From Chitinophagaceae bacterium UBA4412 (GTDB lineage: Bacteria > Bacteroidota > Bacteroidia > Chitinophagales > Chitinophagaceae): a stretch of DNA of 6,612 nt. Below the pieces are notes generated by a model. That model worked only from the letters and a program-made list of their open reading frames with translations. It was not told the DNA's origin and searched no databases. Of this stretch, positions 1 to 6,228 are shown in pieces (position 1 is the stretch's first letter; every line of letters starts with the position of its first letter). A program made the position numbers and the translations under genes. The DNA lies in contig DGQO01000098.1 in NCBI GenBank assembly GCA_002400445.1, positions 2,592 through 9,203 of the forward strand, in the 5' to 3' direction.

Positions 1-1242
1 CCATCATATAACCGGGAGAGTTTGCAGGCACTATGTAACCCGTTACAAATAGAGGCAGACAAAAAAAATATGCTGGCTATTTTAGATAAATGGAAGGCAA
101 GGCAGGGAGAAGAAAAGCCTGTGATGATTTTGATTAACGTAAGTGGTGGAGGACTGCGAAGCGCTGCCTTTGTGATGAATGCGATGCAGCAATTGGATAG
201 CCTCACCCAAGGAAAATTAATGCCACATACCATGCTCATCAGTGGGGCAAGCGGGGGTATGCTTGCGGCCACTTATTACCGGGAATTGTATCGCTACCGG
301 TTGCACGATTCTACGATGAACCTCAGCTATAAAAAATTTGGCGATTATATTTCCAGCGACTTACTCAATCCCGTATTCACCTCCATGATTGCCCGGGATA
401 TTTTTGCACCGATGCAAAAGTTTTCTGTAGGAAATAACCGCTACATTAAAGACCGTGGCTATGCTTTTGAAAAAAAGCTGAGTGATAATACGCACGGCTT
501 ACTCAATATTCAATTGAAAGATGTGGCCGGGGATGAACAAATGGCCAATGTACCGATGATCATTTTCAGCAGTGTAATTGCAGATGACGGGCGCAAATTA
601 TTGATCAGCACGCAGCCTATCAGTTTTATGATGAAGCCCAGGTATTATGCTGCGGATACAACGGTGCTGCCAGATGCGGTAGATTTTGGAGCGATGTTTA
701 AAAGACAACATCCAATGGACTTACGGGTGCTCACTGCCATGCGGATGAATGCTACGTTTCCGTATGTACTGCCCAATGTATGGCTGCCCAGCAATCCCGT
801 AATAGACGTAATGGATGCCGGCCTTCGGGACAATGTGGGCACGGAGGCCAGCCTTCGCTTTGCTGATTATTTCCGGGAATGGCTTACCGAAAACACAGGA
901 GGTGTAGTGTTGTTACAACTCCGCCACAAAGTAAATGAAGACTGGGACCAAAGTACGCCTGGAGAAAATCTTACCGACAGGATTGTAACACCTGCCACCA
1001 TGCTTCAGCATAATTGGTTTGCCTTGCAGCAGTATCAGCAGATGGATCAATTTGGTTATTTCAACACCGCTGCAGATACGCTCTTAAAAAAAATCACTAT
1101 CCTGTATCAGCCGAAAGATGCAGATAAATCTGCGGCCATTAATTTTCATCTTACAGAAAGGGAACGCCGGGATGTGTTATCCTCTTTTTACAACGAGGGC
1201 AACAAAGAAGAGATTGATGCGCTTCTTAAGCTACTGCGCTAA
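1..1242 (+). CDS. Patatin-like phospholipase family protein, 5' end missing
   Basis: Predicted serine acyl hydrolase of the patatin family, expected to cleave acyl esters of phospholipids or similar lipids with a Ser-Asp dyad. The frame is open from base 1, so the true start lies left of the window; 413 residues are visible. A TTG at 22 could be read as a start but has no support. Three family signatures appear in order: the glycine-rich oxyanion motif SGGGLRSA (GGGLR at 145-159), the nucleophile elbow GASGG (Ser codon 250-252), and the catalytic Asp in DAG (Asp codon 814-816). The stretch ATFPYVLP, about 20 residues before the DAG, also fits the family. No membrane segment is visible in this part; an N-terminal signal or membrane region could lie outside. 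The gene converges on the lipid kinase gene and their stops overlap by 4 bases. The family is well supported; the substrate is unknown. Confidence 0.9.
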   Translation, partial: PSYNRESLQALCNPLQIEADKKNMLAILDKWKARQGEEKPVMILINVSGGGLRSAAFVMNAMQQLDSLTQGKLMPHTMLISGASGGMLAATYYRELYRYRLHDSTMNLSYKKFGDYISSDLLNPVFTSMIARDIFAPMQKFSVGNNRYIKDRGYAFEKKLSDNTHGLLNIQLKDVAGDEQMANVPMIIFSSVIADDGRKLLISTQPISFMMKPRYYAADTTVLPDAVDFGAMFKRQHPMDLRVLTAMRMNATFPYVLPNVWLPSNPVIDVMDAGLRDNVGTEASLRFADYFREWLTENTGGVVLLQLRHKVNEDWDQSTPGENLTDRIVTPATMLQHNWFALQQYQQMDQFGYFNTAADTLLKKITILYQPKDADKSAAINFHLTERERRDVLSSFYNEGNKEEIDALLKLLR

Positions 1243-2144
1243 GATTGCAAAAGACGGAATGCTTTCTCTTTGATTTGGATCTCAAAACGATTGGCTGTAC
1301 TTGCGGGATCACCATCAATATGCAATGGTGCCATGCGGGGATTATCAATGCTTAATTTTTTTGCCTGGAAATAGAAGATTGCTTTCTTATGGTACCGGCT
1401 GATCTGGGTAATTTCTCCAAACTTCAACTGCCTGAGCACAGCATACAGCAAGCGCATTTTGCTCATTTTATTTACGACTACAATATCCAGCAAGCCATCG
1501 CTAATGCTGGCTTTGGGCGCAATCGTAACATTATTGCCAAATTGATTGCTATTGGCTACACTGATGAAAAAGGCATCTGTTTGTATTTGCGTATCATGAA
1601 TATGCAGCACAAAAGGATAGGTCTTTGCTGTTATAAAGTTTTTGATGGTTTGCTTTACATAAGTGAGCAGGCCACGCTTTGCTTCTGCAGCAAAATCCTG
1701 TGCTACCTGCGCATCAAAGCCAAGGCCACAGAGCATACAACTAAACTGGTTGTTGATGTAAAATCCATCGATATAATTTGCATTGCCCGCCAGTATAATG
1801 TCCAGGGCTTTATCAGCATTTGATGGAATACCAGCCGTAAAAGCCAGTCCGTTTCCTGAACCAAGCGGGATGATGCCAACGTTTACGTCAAGATGCCCGA
1901 TGAAGGCACTTACCTGGTTGATGCTGCCATCGCCACCGCAAATAATCACATCCGTAATTTTTTGCTGCATGATCATTTCTTCCAGAAAATGATAATCTGC
2001 ATCCTTGCGGGTGGACAAAATTTCAAAGGGTATTTGTGCGGCAGTGCAGCGTTGTTTTATTTTTTCCAGCACAACATCTTTATTACGGGTGCCCGAAATG
2101 GGATTGATAAAAAAGATAAGCCGTCGTGGGTTTATTGTTGTCAT
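1239..2144 (-). CDS. Diacylglycerol kinase family lipid kinase (YegS/BmrU/sphingosine kinase type)
   Basis: Predicted cytosolic or membrane-peripheral ATP-dependent kinase that phosphorylates a lipid hydroxyl group (diacylglycerol, sphingoid base or related). It has 301 residues, the usual length for single-domain bacterial members. An N-terminal strand and loop, FFINPISGT, is at 11-19. The nucleotide-binding motif GGDGSIN is at 70-76 and the second glycine-rich motif PLGSGNGLA at 93-101. The C-terminal lobe has SDGLLDIVVV at about 215-224 and HIDGDP at 275-280, where many relatives have DGE. The GSGN form of the second motif is closer to sphingosine kinases than to the GTxND form of E. coli YegS. 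The ATG at 2144 follows the fabH stop after 14 bases, so it is probably the last gene of the obg-CPBP-fabH run. No Shine-Dalgarno sequence is seen. The family is clear; the lipid substrate cannot be read from the sequence. Confidence 0.92.
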   Translation of the reverse strand: MTTINPRRLIFFINPISGTRNKDVVLEKIKQRCTAAQIPFEILSTRKDADYHFLEEMIMQQKITDVIICGGDGSINQVSAFIGHLDVNVGIIPLGSGNGLAFTAGIPSNADKALDIILAGNANYIDGFYINNQFSCMLCGLGFDAQVAQDFAAEAKRGLLTYVKQTIKNFITAKTYPFVLHIHDTQIQTDAFFISVANSNQFGNNVTIAPKASISDGLLDIVVVNKMSKMRLLYAVLRQLKFGEITQISRYHKKAIFYFQAKKLSIDNPRMAPLHIDGDPASTANRFEIQIKEKAFRLLQS

Positions 2145-2158
2145 TGCTGCTTATAAGT

Positions 2159-3208
2159 TTACCATTTCATGATGGCACTTGCCCAGGTGAAGCCACTGCC
2201 AAAGGCCGCCATGCAAACTACGTCCCCGGGTTTTATGCGGCCAGCTTCCCAGGCTTCGCTTAAGGCAATGGGTATAGAAGCTGCGGTAGTATTGCCGTAG
2301 CGCTGTATGTTATTAAAAACCTGTGCATCCGTCAAGCCTAATTTCTGTTGTACAAATTGTGAAATACGCAGGTTTGCCTGGTGTGGTATAAAGAGGTCAA
2401 TATCTTTTGCGGTGAGATTGTTTGTGCTGAGCGCTTCATGAATCACCTCTGGAAATTTTACCACGGCTTTTTTAAAAACAGCCTGCCCATCCATGTAGGG
2501 AAAGTTTTGTTCATTGTCTATCATCGCATGGCTCATAAACATTTCGCCGATGGGAGCTTCATCAAAAGTTGCTGCTGGTTTTTCCATCCAATGATTAGCA
2601 TGTGTGCCGGGATTGTACATGGCCAGTAGTTCTGCATATGCACCATCACTATGCAAGTGTGTGCTCATTATTCCATGGCCTTCTTCCTTTGCAGGTTGCA
2701 ATACTACGGCTGCGGCGCCATCGCCAAATATCACGGAAATGTTGCGGCCTCTTGTCGTAAAATCCAGCCCAAAAGAATGTTTTTCACTGGCCACCAGCAG
2801 GATGTTTTTATACATACCGGTTTTAATAAACTGGTCTGCCACAGAAAGCGCATACACAAAACCGCTGCATTGGTTGCGAATGTCAAGCGCACCTACCTCT
2901 TTCATTTGCAGCCCCCGCTGTAGCAGCACGCCACAACCCGGAAAATAGTAGTCAGGGGTAAGCGTAGCAAAAATGATGAAGTCAATATCATCTTTGGTAG
3001 TGCCCGCTCTTTCAATAGCAATTTTTGCTGCTTCTATCCCCATCGTTGTGGTAGTTTCTTCTGTACGGTGGGCATAGCGCCGTTCTTTAATACCGGTGCG
3101 TTCCTGTATCCACTCGTCTGAAGTGTCCATGTATTGCAGCAAGTCGTTATTGGTTACAACGTTTGATGGTACATAATGGCCAATGCCGGCAATGACGGTG
3201 CTAAACAT
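2159..3208 (-). CDS. fabH: Beta-ketoacyl-ACP synthase III (FabH)
   Basis: Condenses an acyl-CoA primer with malonyl-ACP to give a beta-ketoacyl-ACP, the first elongation step of type II fatty acid synthesis, in the cytosol. It has 349 residues. The catalytic Cys114 lies in IRNQCSGF, His276 in FIPHQANLRI and Asn306 in YGNTTAAS, giving the full Cys-His-Asn triad of the family. The start at 3208 is chosen because the N-terminus then matches FabH proteins (IAGIGHYVPSNVVTN, then DTSDEWIQERTGI). The frame stays open further upstream, but that extension reads across the CPBP gene and has no FabH character. Compared with E. coli FabH (317 residues), about 30 extra residues sit between Cys and His, around residues 199-235. 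The gene follows the CPBP gene after 52 bases and precedes the lipid kinase by 14. Bacteroidota often carry several FabH paralogues, so it could be a secondary copy or serve a special primer. Confidence 0.95.
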   Translation of the reverse strand: MFSTVIAGIGHYVPSNVVTNNDLLQYMDTSDEWIQERTGIKERRYAHRTEETTTTMGIEAAKIAIERAGTTKDDIDFIIFATLTPDYYFPGCGVLLQRGLQMKEVGALDIRNQCSGFVYALSVADQFIKTGMYKNILLVASEKHSFGLDFTTRGRNISVIFGDGAAAVVLQPAKEEGHGIMSTHLHSDGAYAELLAMYNPGTHANHWMEKPAATFDEAPIGEMFMSHAMIDNEQNFPYMDGQAVFKKAVVKFPEVIHEALSTNNLTAKDIDLFIPHQANLRISQFVQQKLGLTDAQVFNNIQRYGNTTAASIPIALSEAWEAGRIKPGDVVCMAAFGSGFTWASAIMKW

Positions 3209-3260
3209 ATTGTGAAAAAGATTTAATGAAACAATGGTTGTAAAAGTAACTAATCTGGAA

Positions 3261-4181
3261 TTAGCCCCTTTGTTTTTGCAAAGCCAGTAGCTCCATGATC
3301 CAGGCAATGCCCACATGAAGCATGAATCCCGGCCAGATGGTCTTTGTTTGCCAGGTGATAATACCCAATAACAGTCCTCCAAAAAAACTACTGATGGTTT
3401 CCCCGAGTGGCTTGCCCAGGTGGATGCTGCAATAGAAACAGGCTGCAGGTATGATGGCTGCCGGCCCGCAAACATATACCAGGCCGAGAATGAGAAATCC
3501 CCTGAAAAAAACTTCGATGGTAAAAAAATCGAGACCGTAGCAAATTTCAAACAGCGCATATTTCCACCAGGGAGCATGCGTGCCGGCGGGTAGCGCCTGG
3601 AATAATCGTGGATACTGCGTGAGAAAAGAAGGTGAGCGGCTGGCCAGGAAAAGAAGGGGCAGCATGCACAACAGCAGGAAGAAATAACTGGATGTGTTTT
3701 TGGCTGCGGCCATTCCGTAAAAGGGTTGCTGAGACCGCTGAAAAATATACCATAGGAGGAGCAACGGGATGAGCACAACATACCTGCTCAGGAAATGAAA
3801 AATACGGAGCCAGTAGCGCTGGTCTGCTCCTGGCCATTCGGCCTTTACCCAGGGCACGTGTAAATTGAAATGCACCCTAAACGCAAAGAATGCAGGTGCC
3901 AGAACAAGCATCAGCCCAAAAAATATTTGACCTGTGAAACCTGTATTTGTGAAAAATAATTTTTGCAGAAAAAAGCCCCCGGCAAAAGGGATGAAGAAAA
4001 GCAGGTAAGTTTTTAAGAAGCGTAAAGGGTAAGCTTCAGCAGGGTGCGCAGCCACCCAGGGCAGTTTGTACCAGCTCCAGATAATAATGGTCATCATACA
4101 TAAGATGCAAGCCAGGTAACCCAGCGAGAATCCACTCTGTATGTAGGCTTTGATAGGGCCAGAAATTGTTTTAGCAAACAT
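3261..4181 (-). CDS. CPBP/Rce1-family integral membrane protein with a divergent active site
   Basis: Polytopic membrane protein of 306 residues with roughly eight hydrophobic segments (for example about 18-38, 56-76, 83-101, 129-148, 164-181 and several from 215 to the C-terminus). The C-terminal half resembles the CPBP (Abi/Rce1-like) intramembrane metalloprotease domain: IEVFFRG at 222-228 occupies the place of motif EExxxRG, CSIH ending at His254 the place of FxxxH, and FMLHVGIA with His289 the place of the HxxxN motif. Two usual catalytic positions differ: the first Glu of the EE pair is Ile222, and the Asn four residues after the last His is Ala293. It may therefore be an altered or inactive protease, or use nearby acids such as Glu212 or Asp218. 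The ATG at 4181 is 6 bases after the obg stop, so the two genes are almost certainly co-transcribed. Family assignment is fairly sure; protease activity is doubtful. Confidence 0.78.
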   Translation of the reverse strand: MFAKTISGPIKAYIQSGFSLGYLACILCMMTIIIWSWYKLPWVAAHPAEAYPLRFLKTYLLFFIPFAGGFFLQKLFFTNTGFTGQIFFGLMLVLAPAFFAFRVHFNLHVPWVKAEWPGADQRYWLRIFHFLSRYVVLIPLLLLWYIFQRSQQPFYGMAAAKNTSSYFFLLLCMLPLLFLASRSPSFLTQYPRLFQALPAGTHAPWWKYALFEICYGLDFFTIEVFFRGFLILGLVYVCGPAAIIPAACFYCSIHLGKPLGETISSFFGGLLLGIITWQTKTIWPGFMLHVGIAWIMELLALQKQRG

Positions 4182-4187
4182 GCGGAA

Positions 4188-5198
4188 TTACTCGTTTGTA
4201 AGCGGGGTGGCATTGAGCGCTTCCCACAGCATATCTTTTAGTTGCATGAGGCCCTGCCCTGTGATAGAAGAAATAAATACATGTGGAATGTTTTGCGGCA
4301 GTTCCGCTGCGATAGCCGTTTTCAATTCATCATCCAGCATATCTGATTTACTCACGGCAATGAGGAAATCTTTTTGCAGCATATCCGGGTTGTATTGTTC
4401 CAGTTCATTGAGTAGTATGTCAAACTCTTTGCGATGGTCTTTACTATCTGCGGGAATTAGAAAAAGTAATACAGCATTGCGTTCGATATGTCTTAGAAAA
4501 CGATGACCCAGGCCCTTGCCTTCGGAGGCTCCTTCAATGATGCCCGGCAAATCTGCCATGCAAAAACTTTTATCATCTCTATATTCTACGATGCCCAATT
4601 GCGGAATGATGGTGGTAAACGCATAATCTGCAATCTTTGGTTTTGCGGCTGTAACACGGCTCAATAAAGTAGATTTGCCCGCATTGGGAAAACCTACGAG
4701 ACCCACATCTGCCAGCACTTTTAATTCCAGGATTTTAAAAGCTTCTATACCTGGCTCGCCTGGCTGTGCATAAGTGGGCGCCTGGTTTGTGGCGGTTTTA
4801 AAATTAGAATTGCCCAGTCCACCACGGCCACCCTTTAATAAAATGATTTCCTGCCCATGTTCTAATATCTCTGCCTCCTGCTGCCCGGTTTCTTCATCAA
4901 TAGCAATGGTGCCCAGCGGCACTTCGATAATAATGTCTTTGCCAGAGCGCCCAGACGAATTATTGCCGCTGCCGTTTCCACCATCTTCAGCAAGGATGTT
5001 TTTATAGTACCTCAGGTGCAGCAGGGTCCAAAGCTGTGTATTACCTTTTAAAATGATATGCGCACCGCGGCCGCCATCCCCACCATCCGGCCCGCCAAAA
5101 GCGGTAAGTTTATTGCGTAAGAAATGCCGGCTGCCTGCTCCGCCATGGCCACTGCGGCAGAAGATCTTGATCTGGTCTACAAAATTTGTTTTCTCCAT
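4188..5198 (-). CDS. obg: GTPase Obg (ObgE/CgtA)
   Basis: Conserved GTPase that acts in large ribosomal subunit assembly and stress or growth control, in the cytosol. Counting from the ATG at 5198 it has 336 residues. The N-terminal Obg domain (about 1-157) is glycine-rich, with [11 protein letters not shown] at 35-45 and further Gly clusters at 72-87 and 123-129. The G domain follows: G1 GFPNAGKST at 169-177, the switch I FTT at 194-196, G3 DLPG at 216-219, G4 SKSD at 283-286 and G5 SSI at 310-312. G4 has Ser where the classical NKxD has Asn. No C-terminal OCT domain is present, so the protein is shorter than E. coli ObgE (390 residues). The start at 5198 gives [13 protein letters not shown], matching other Obg N-termini; a TTG nine bases upstream is less likely. 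It is probably the first gene of the minus-strand run and is read from the 56-base divergent region. Confidence 0.97.
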   Translation of the reverse strand: MEKTNFVDQIKIFCRSGHGGAGSRHFLRNKLTAFGGPDGGDGGRGAHIILKGNTQLWTLLHLRYYKNILAEDGGNGSGNNSSGRSGKDIIIEVPLGTIAIDEETGQQEAEILEHGQEIILLKGGRGGLGNSNFKTATNQAPTYAQPGEPGIEAFKILELKVLADVGLVGFPNAGKSTLLSRVTAAKPKIADYAFTTIIPQLGIVEYRDDKSFCMADLPGIIEGASEGKGLGHRFLRHIERNAVLLFLIPADSKDHRKEFDILLNELEQYNPDMLQKDFLIAVSKSDMLDDELKTAIAAELPQNIPHVFISSITGQGLMQLKDMLWEALNATPLTNE

Positions 5199-5254
5199 TG
5201 CGGCCAAAGGTCAGGAAAAAAAGGCCAAATGTGATTAAACCTTAATTTGCACGT
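5199..5254. promoter_or_regulatory. Divergent intergenic region between obg and the lipoprotein gene
   Basis: These 56 bases separate two start codons that face away from each other, so they must hold the promoter of the lipoprotein gene and, unless obg is read only from further upstream, that of the obg run. Neither start has a Shine-Dalgarno sequence. The 7-mer GGCCAAA occurs twice in direct orientation, at 5202-5208 and 5223-5229, a 21-base offset or about two helical turns. Promoter function is inferred from the gene layout and the exact boxes are uncertain. Confidence 0.5.
5242..5249 (+). promoter_or_regulatory. Possible Bacteroidota-type -7 box for the lipoprotein gene
   Basis: TTAATTTG matches seven of eight positions of the Bacteroidota -7 consensus TAnnTTTG (two of them free positions). 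It ends 5 bases before the ATG at 5255, so transcription would begin at or next to the start codon and the mRNA would be leaderless or nearly so. No convincing -33 TTTG box was found at the usual distance, so this is a weak call. Confidence 0.22.
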
Positions 5255-5647
5255 ATGAAAAATCTCTTGTTTGTTTTGGCGATGTACTGTTTCTCCTGCA
5301 CGCCACAAAAGAAAGCCAGCGAAGGCATGGCCCCGGAAACGAATGACACTTTACACAATCCCACCTTGCGGGCGGTGCCGGAATGTGTACAGGATTTGAT
5401 TACGAAGTTTACAGCGGAAAAAATGCAGAATCCACCCAGGAAAATTTATGCATACACGTACAAGGGTCAAACGGTGTATTATGTGCCTGCCATTTGCTGC
5501 GATTTTTACAGTGATCTGTATGATGGTAACTGCACACTTATTGGCCATCCCGATGGTGGCATTACCGGCCGCGGCGATGGAAAGCTTCCCGATTTTACCA
5601 AAGAGCGCAGTGATGAAATCGTTATATGGGAAGATGAGCGCAAATGA
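5255..5647 (+). CDS. Small Cys-rich lipoprotein, uncharacterised (DUF6970-like)
   Basis: Predicted lipoprotein of 130 residues with no known function. Residues 1-14 form a short signal peptide (Lys2 followed by a hydrophobic stretch), and Cys15 in FSCTP is the likely lipidated residue. The box CFSC is a loose lipobox, as is often accepted in Bacteroidota. A polar linker (about 16-40) leads to a compact domain starting PECVQDLI. This has Cys44, the adjacent pair Cys81-Cys82 in PAICCDFYSDLYD, Cys93, and a Gly/Asp-rich loop HPDGGITGRGDGKLPDF at 98-114. The layout recalls small Bacteroidota proteins annotated as DUF6970; that name is from memory and not confirmed. The four mature-domain Cys could form disulfides in the periplasm or at the cell surface. 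It stands alone on the plus strand, divergent from obg and convergent with the Uma2 gene. The coding call is strong, the function unknown. Confidence 0.88.
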   Translation: MKNLLFVLAMYCFSCTPQKKASEGMAPETNDTLHNPTLRAVPECVQDLITKFTAEKMQNPPRKIYAYTYKGQTVYYVPAICCDFYSDLYDGNCTLIGHPDGGITGRGDGKLPDFTKERSDEIVIWEDERK

Positions 5648-5654
5648 CCATCAG

Positions 5655-5677
5655 CTTCCTTCAGAATACGCAGGAAG
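5655..5677. terminator. Weak hairpin in the convergent gap between the lipoprotein and Uma2 genes
   Basis: CTTCCT (5655-5660) and AGGAAG (5672-5677) are perfect inverted repeats around an 11-base loop, lying 7 bases after the lipoprotein stop inside the 35-base convergent gap (5648-5682). There is no run of T on either side, so it is at best a weak or bidirectional terminator. Its position, not its strength, is the reason for listing it. Confidence 0.22.
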
Positions 5678-5682
5678 AACTT

Positions 5683-6219
5683 TCAGGAAAAAATTGTGGC
5701 CAATGATACCTGCAGGCTGCAGGAGGAAGTGAGTGCAAATTGTTCGAGGCCATCTTGTTGTGCATAGCGGTTATCTACCAACTGAAAAATCTCAATTGTT
5801 CGCAGGTCGGGATCTACCATGAGGTAAAATTTTACGCCAGCCTGTTCGTACAATTGAAATTTTGTATTCCTGTCTTTGAGTCTCGTGGCGGGTAAAAATA
5901 TTTCGACAATGAGCACAGGGGGAATCCTGATGGGCTGGTCGTCTGGATGTTTCCCACAAATGATCATGATATCCGGTCGAACCACGGTATCGTCGCTGAT
6001 ATGCCAATCTATTTCATAAACTACTTCGCAATTACAGGAAACCTTTGACTCTTTTAAAGCAGTATTAAAAATGAACGAAACTGCATTGGAAGTTCTTTGA
6101 TGTTTCAGGGCAGGAGATGGACTTATAGCGAAAGGATATCCATTAATGAGTTCCCAGTTTCCTTCCCATTGCGCATAGTCTGCGTATGAATATCGTGGTA
6201 TATGTTGCTCCTGAAGCAT
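5683..6219 (-). CDS. Uma2-family putative endonuclease (DUF820, PD-(D/E)XK fold)
   Basis: Protein of 178 residues, a normal length for the Uma2 family, which has a restriction-endonuclease-like fold and mostly unknown biological role. Family signatures run in order: an N-terminal YSYADYAQW segment, then WELINGYPFAISPSP with Glu23, a conserved His40 in LKHQ, VVRPDIMII with Asp83, PPVLIVEI with Glu106, the LPATRLKDRNTK segment ending at Lys120, and YEQAGVKFYLMVDP at 124-137. Asp83, Glu106 and perhaps Lys120 would be the metal-binding or catalytic residues, by analogy with PD-(D/E)XK enzymes. The usual VEVLSPST is here VEIFLPAT, a mild change. The ATG at 6219 comes 9 bases after the stop of the PaaY-like gene, so the two are probably co-transcribed. 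No partner methylase, transposase or toxin-like gene is adjacent. The family call is strong; nuclease activity is inferred only. Confidence 0.9.
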   Translation of the reverse strand: MLQEQHIPRYSYADYAQWEGNWELINGYPFAISPSPALKHQRTSNAVSFIFNTALKESKVSCNCEVVYEIDWHISDDTVVRPDIMIICGKHPDDQPIRIPPVLIVEIFLPATRLKDRNTKFQLYEQAGVKFYLMVDPDLRTIEIFQLVDNRYAQQDGLEQFALTSSCSLQVSLATIFS

Positions 6220-6228
6220 AATTGTAAG

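Noticed and set aside
1389..1823. 144-codon open frame on the plus strand
   Set aside because: It lies wholly inside the well-supported lipid kinase gene on the other strand and has no recognisable domain.
2604..2948. 114-codon open frame on the plus strand inside fabH
   Set aside because: It is antisense to the conserved catalytic region of FabH; its composition is that of a shadow frame.
3209..3260. Internal promoter in the 52-base gap before fabH
   Set aside because: The gap is AT-rich but holds no clear TAnnTTTG box or hairpin, so the claim cannot be supported.
3209..3781. Upstream in-frame extension of fabH giving a 540-residue protein
   Set aside because: The extra 191 residues are the CPBP gene read in another frame, show no domain, and known FabH proteins begin at the Met at 3208.
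4150..4506. 118-codon Ser-rich open frame on the plus strand
   Set aside because: It is antisense to the obg 3' end and the CPBP start, with a low-complexity Ser-rich translation and no family resemblance.
4930..5110. Gly-rich tandem-looking sequence that might be a repeat or collagen-like element
   Set aside because: It is the normal glycine-rich N-terminal domain of Obg.
5199..5207. TTG start for obg three codons upstream
   Set aside because: Obg family N-termini begin close to the VDQIKIF segment; the ATG at 5198 fits better, and there is no ribosome-binding site to favour the TTG.
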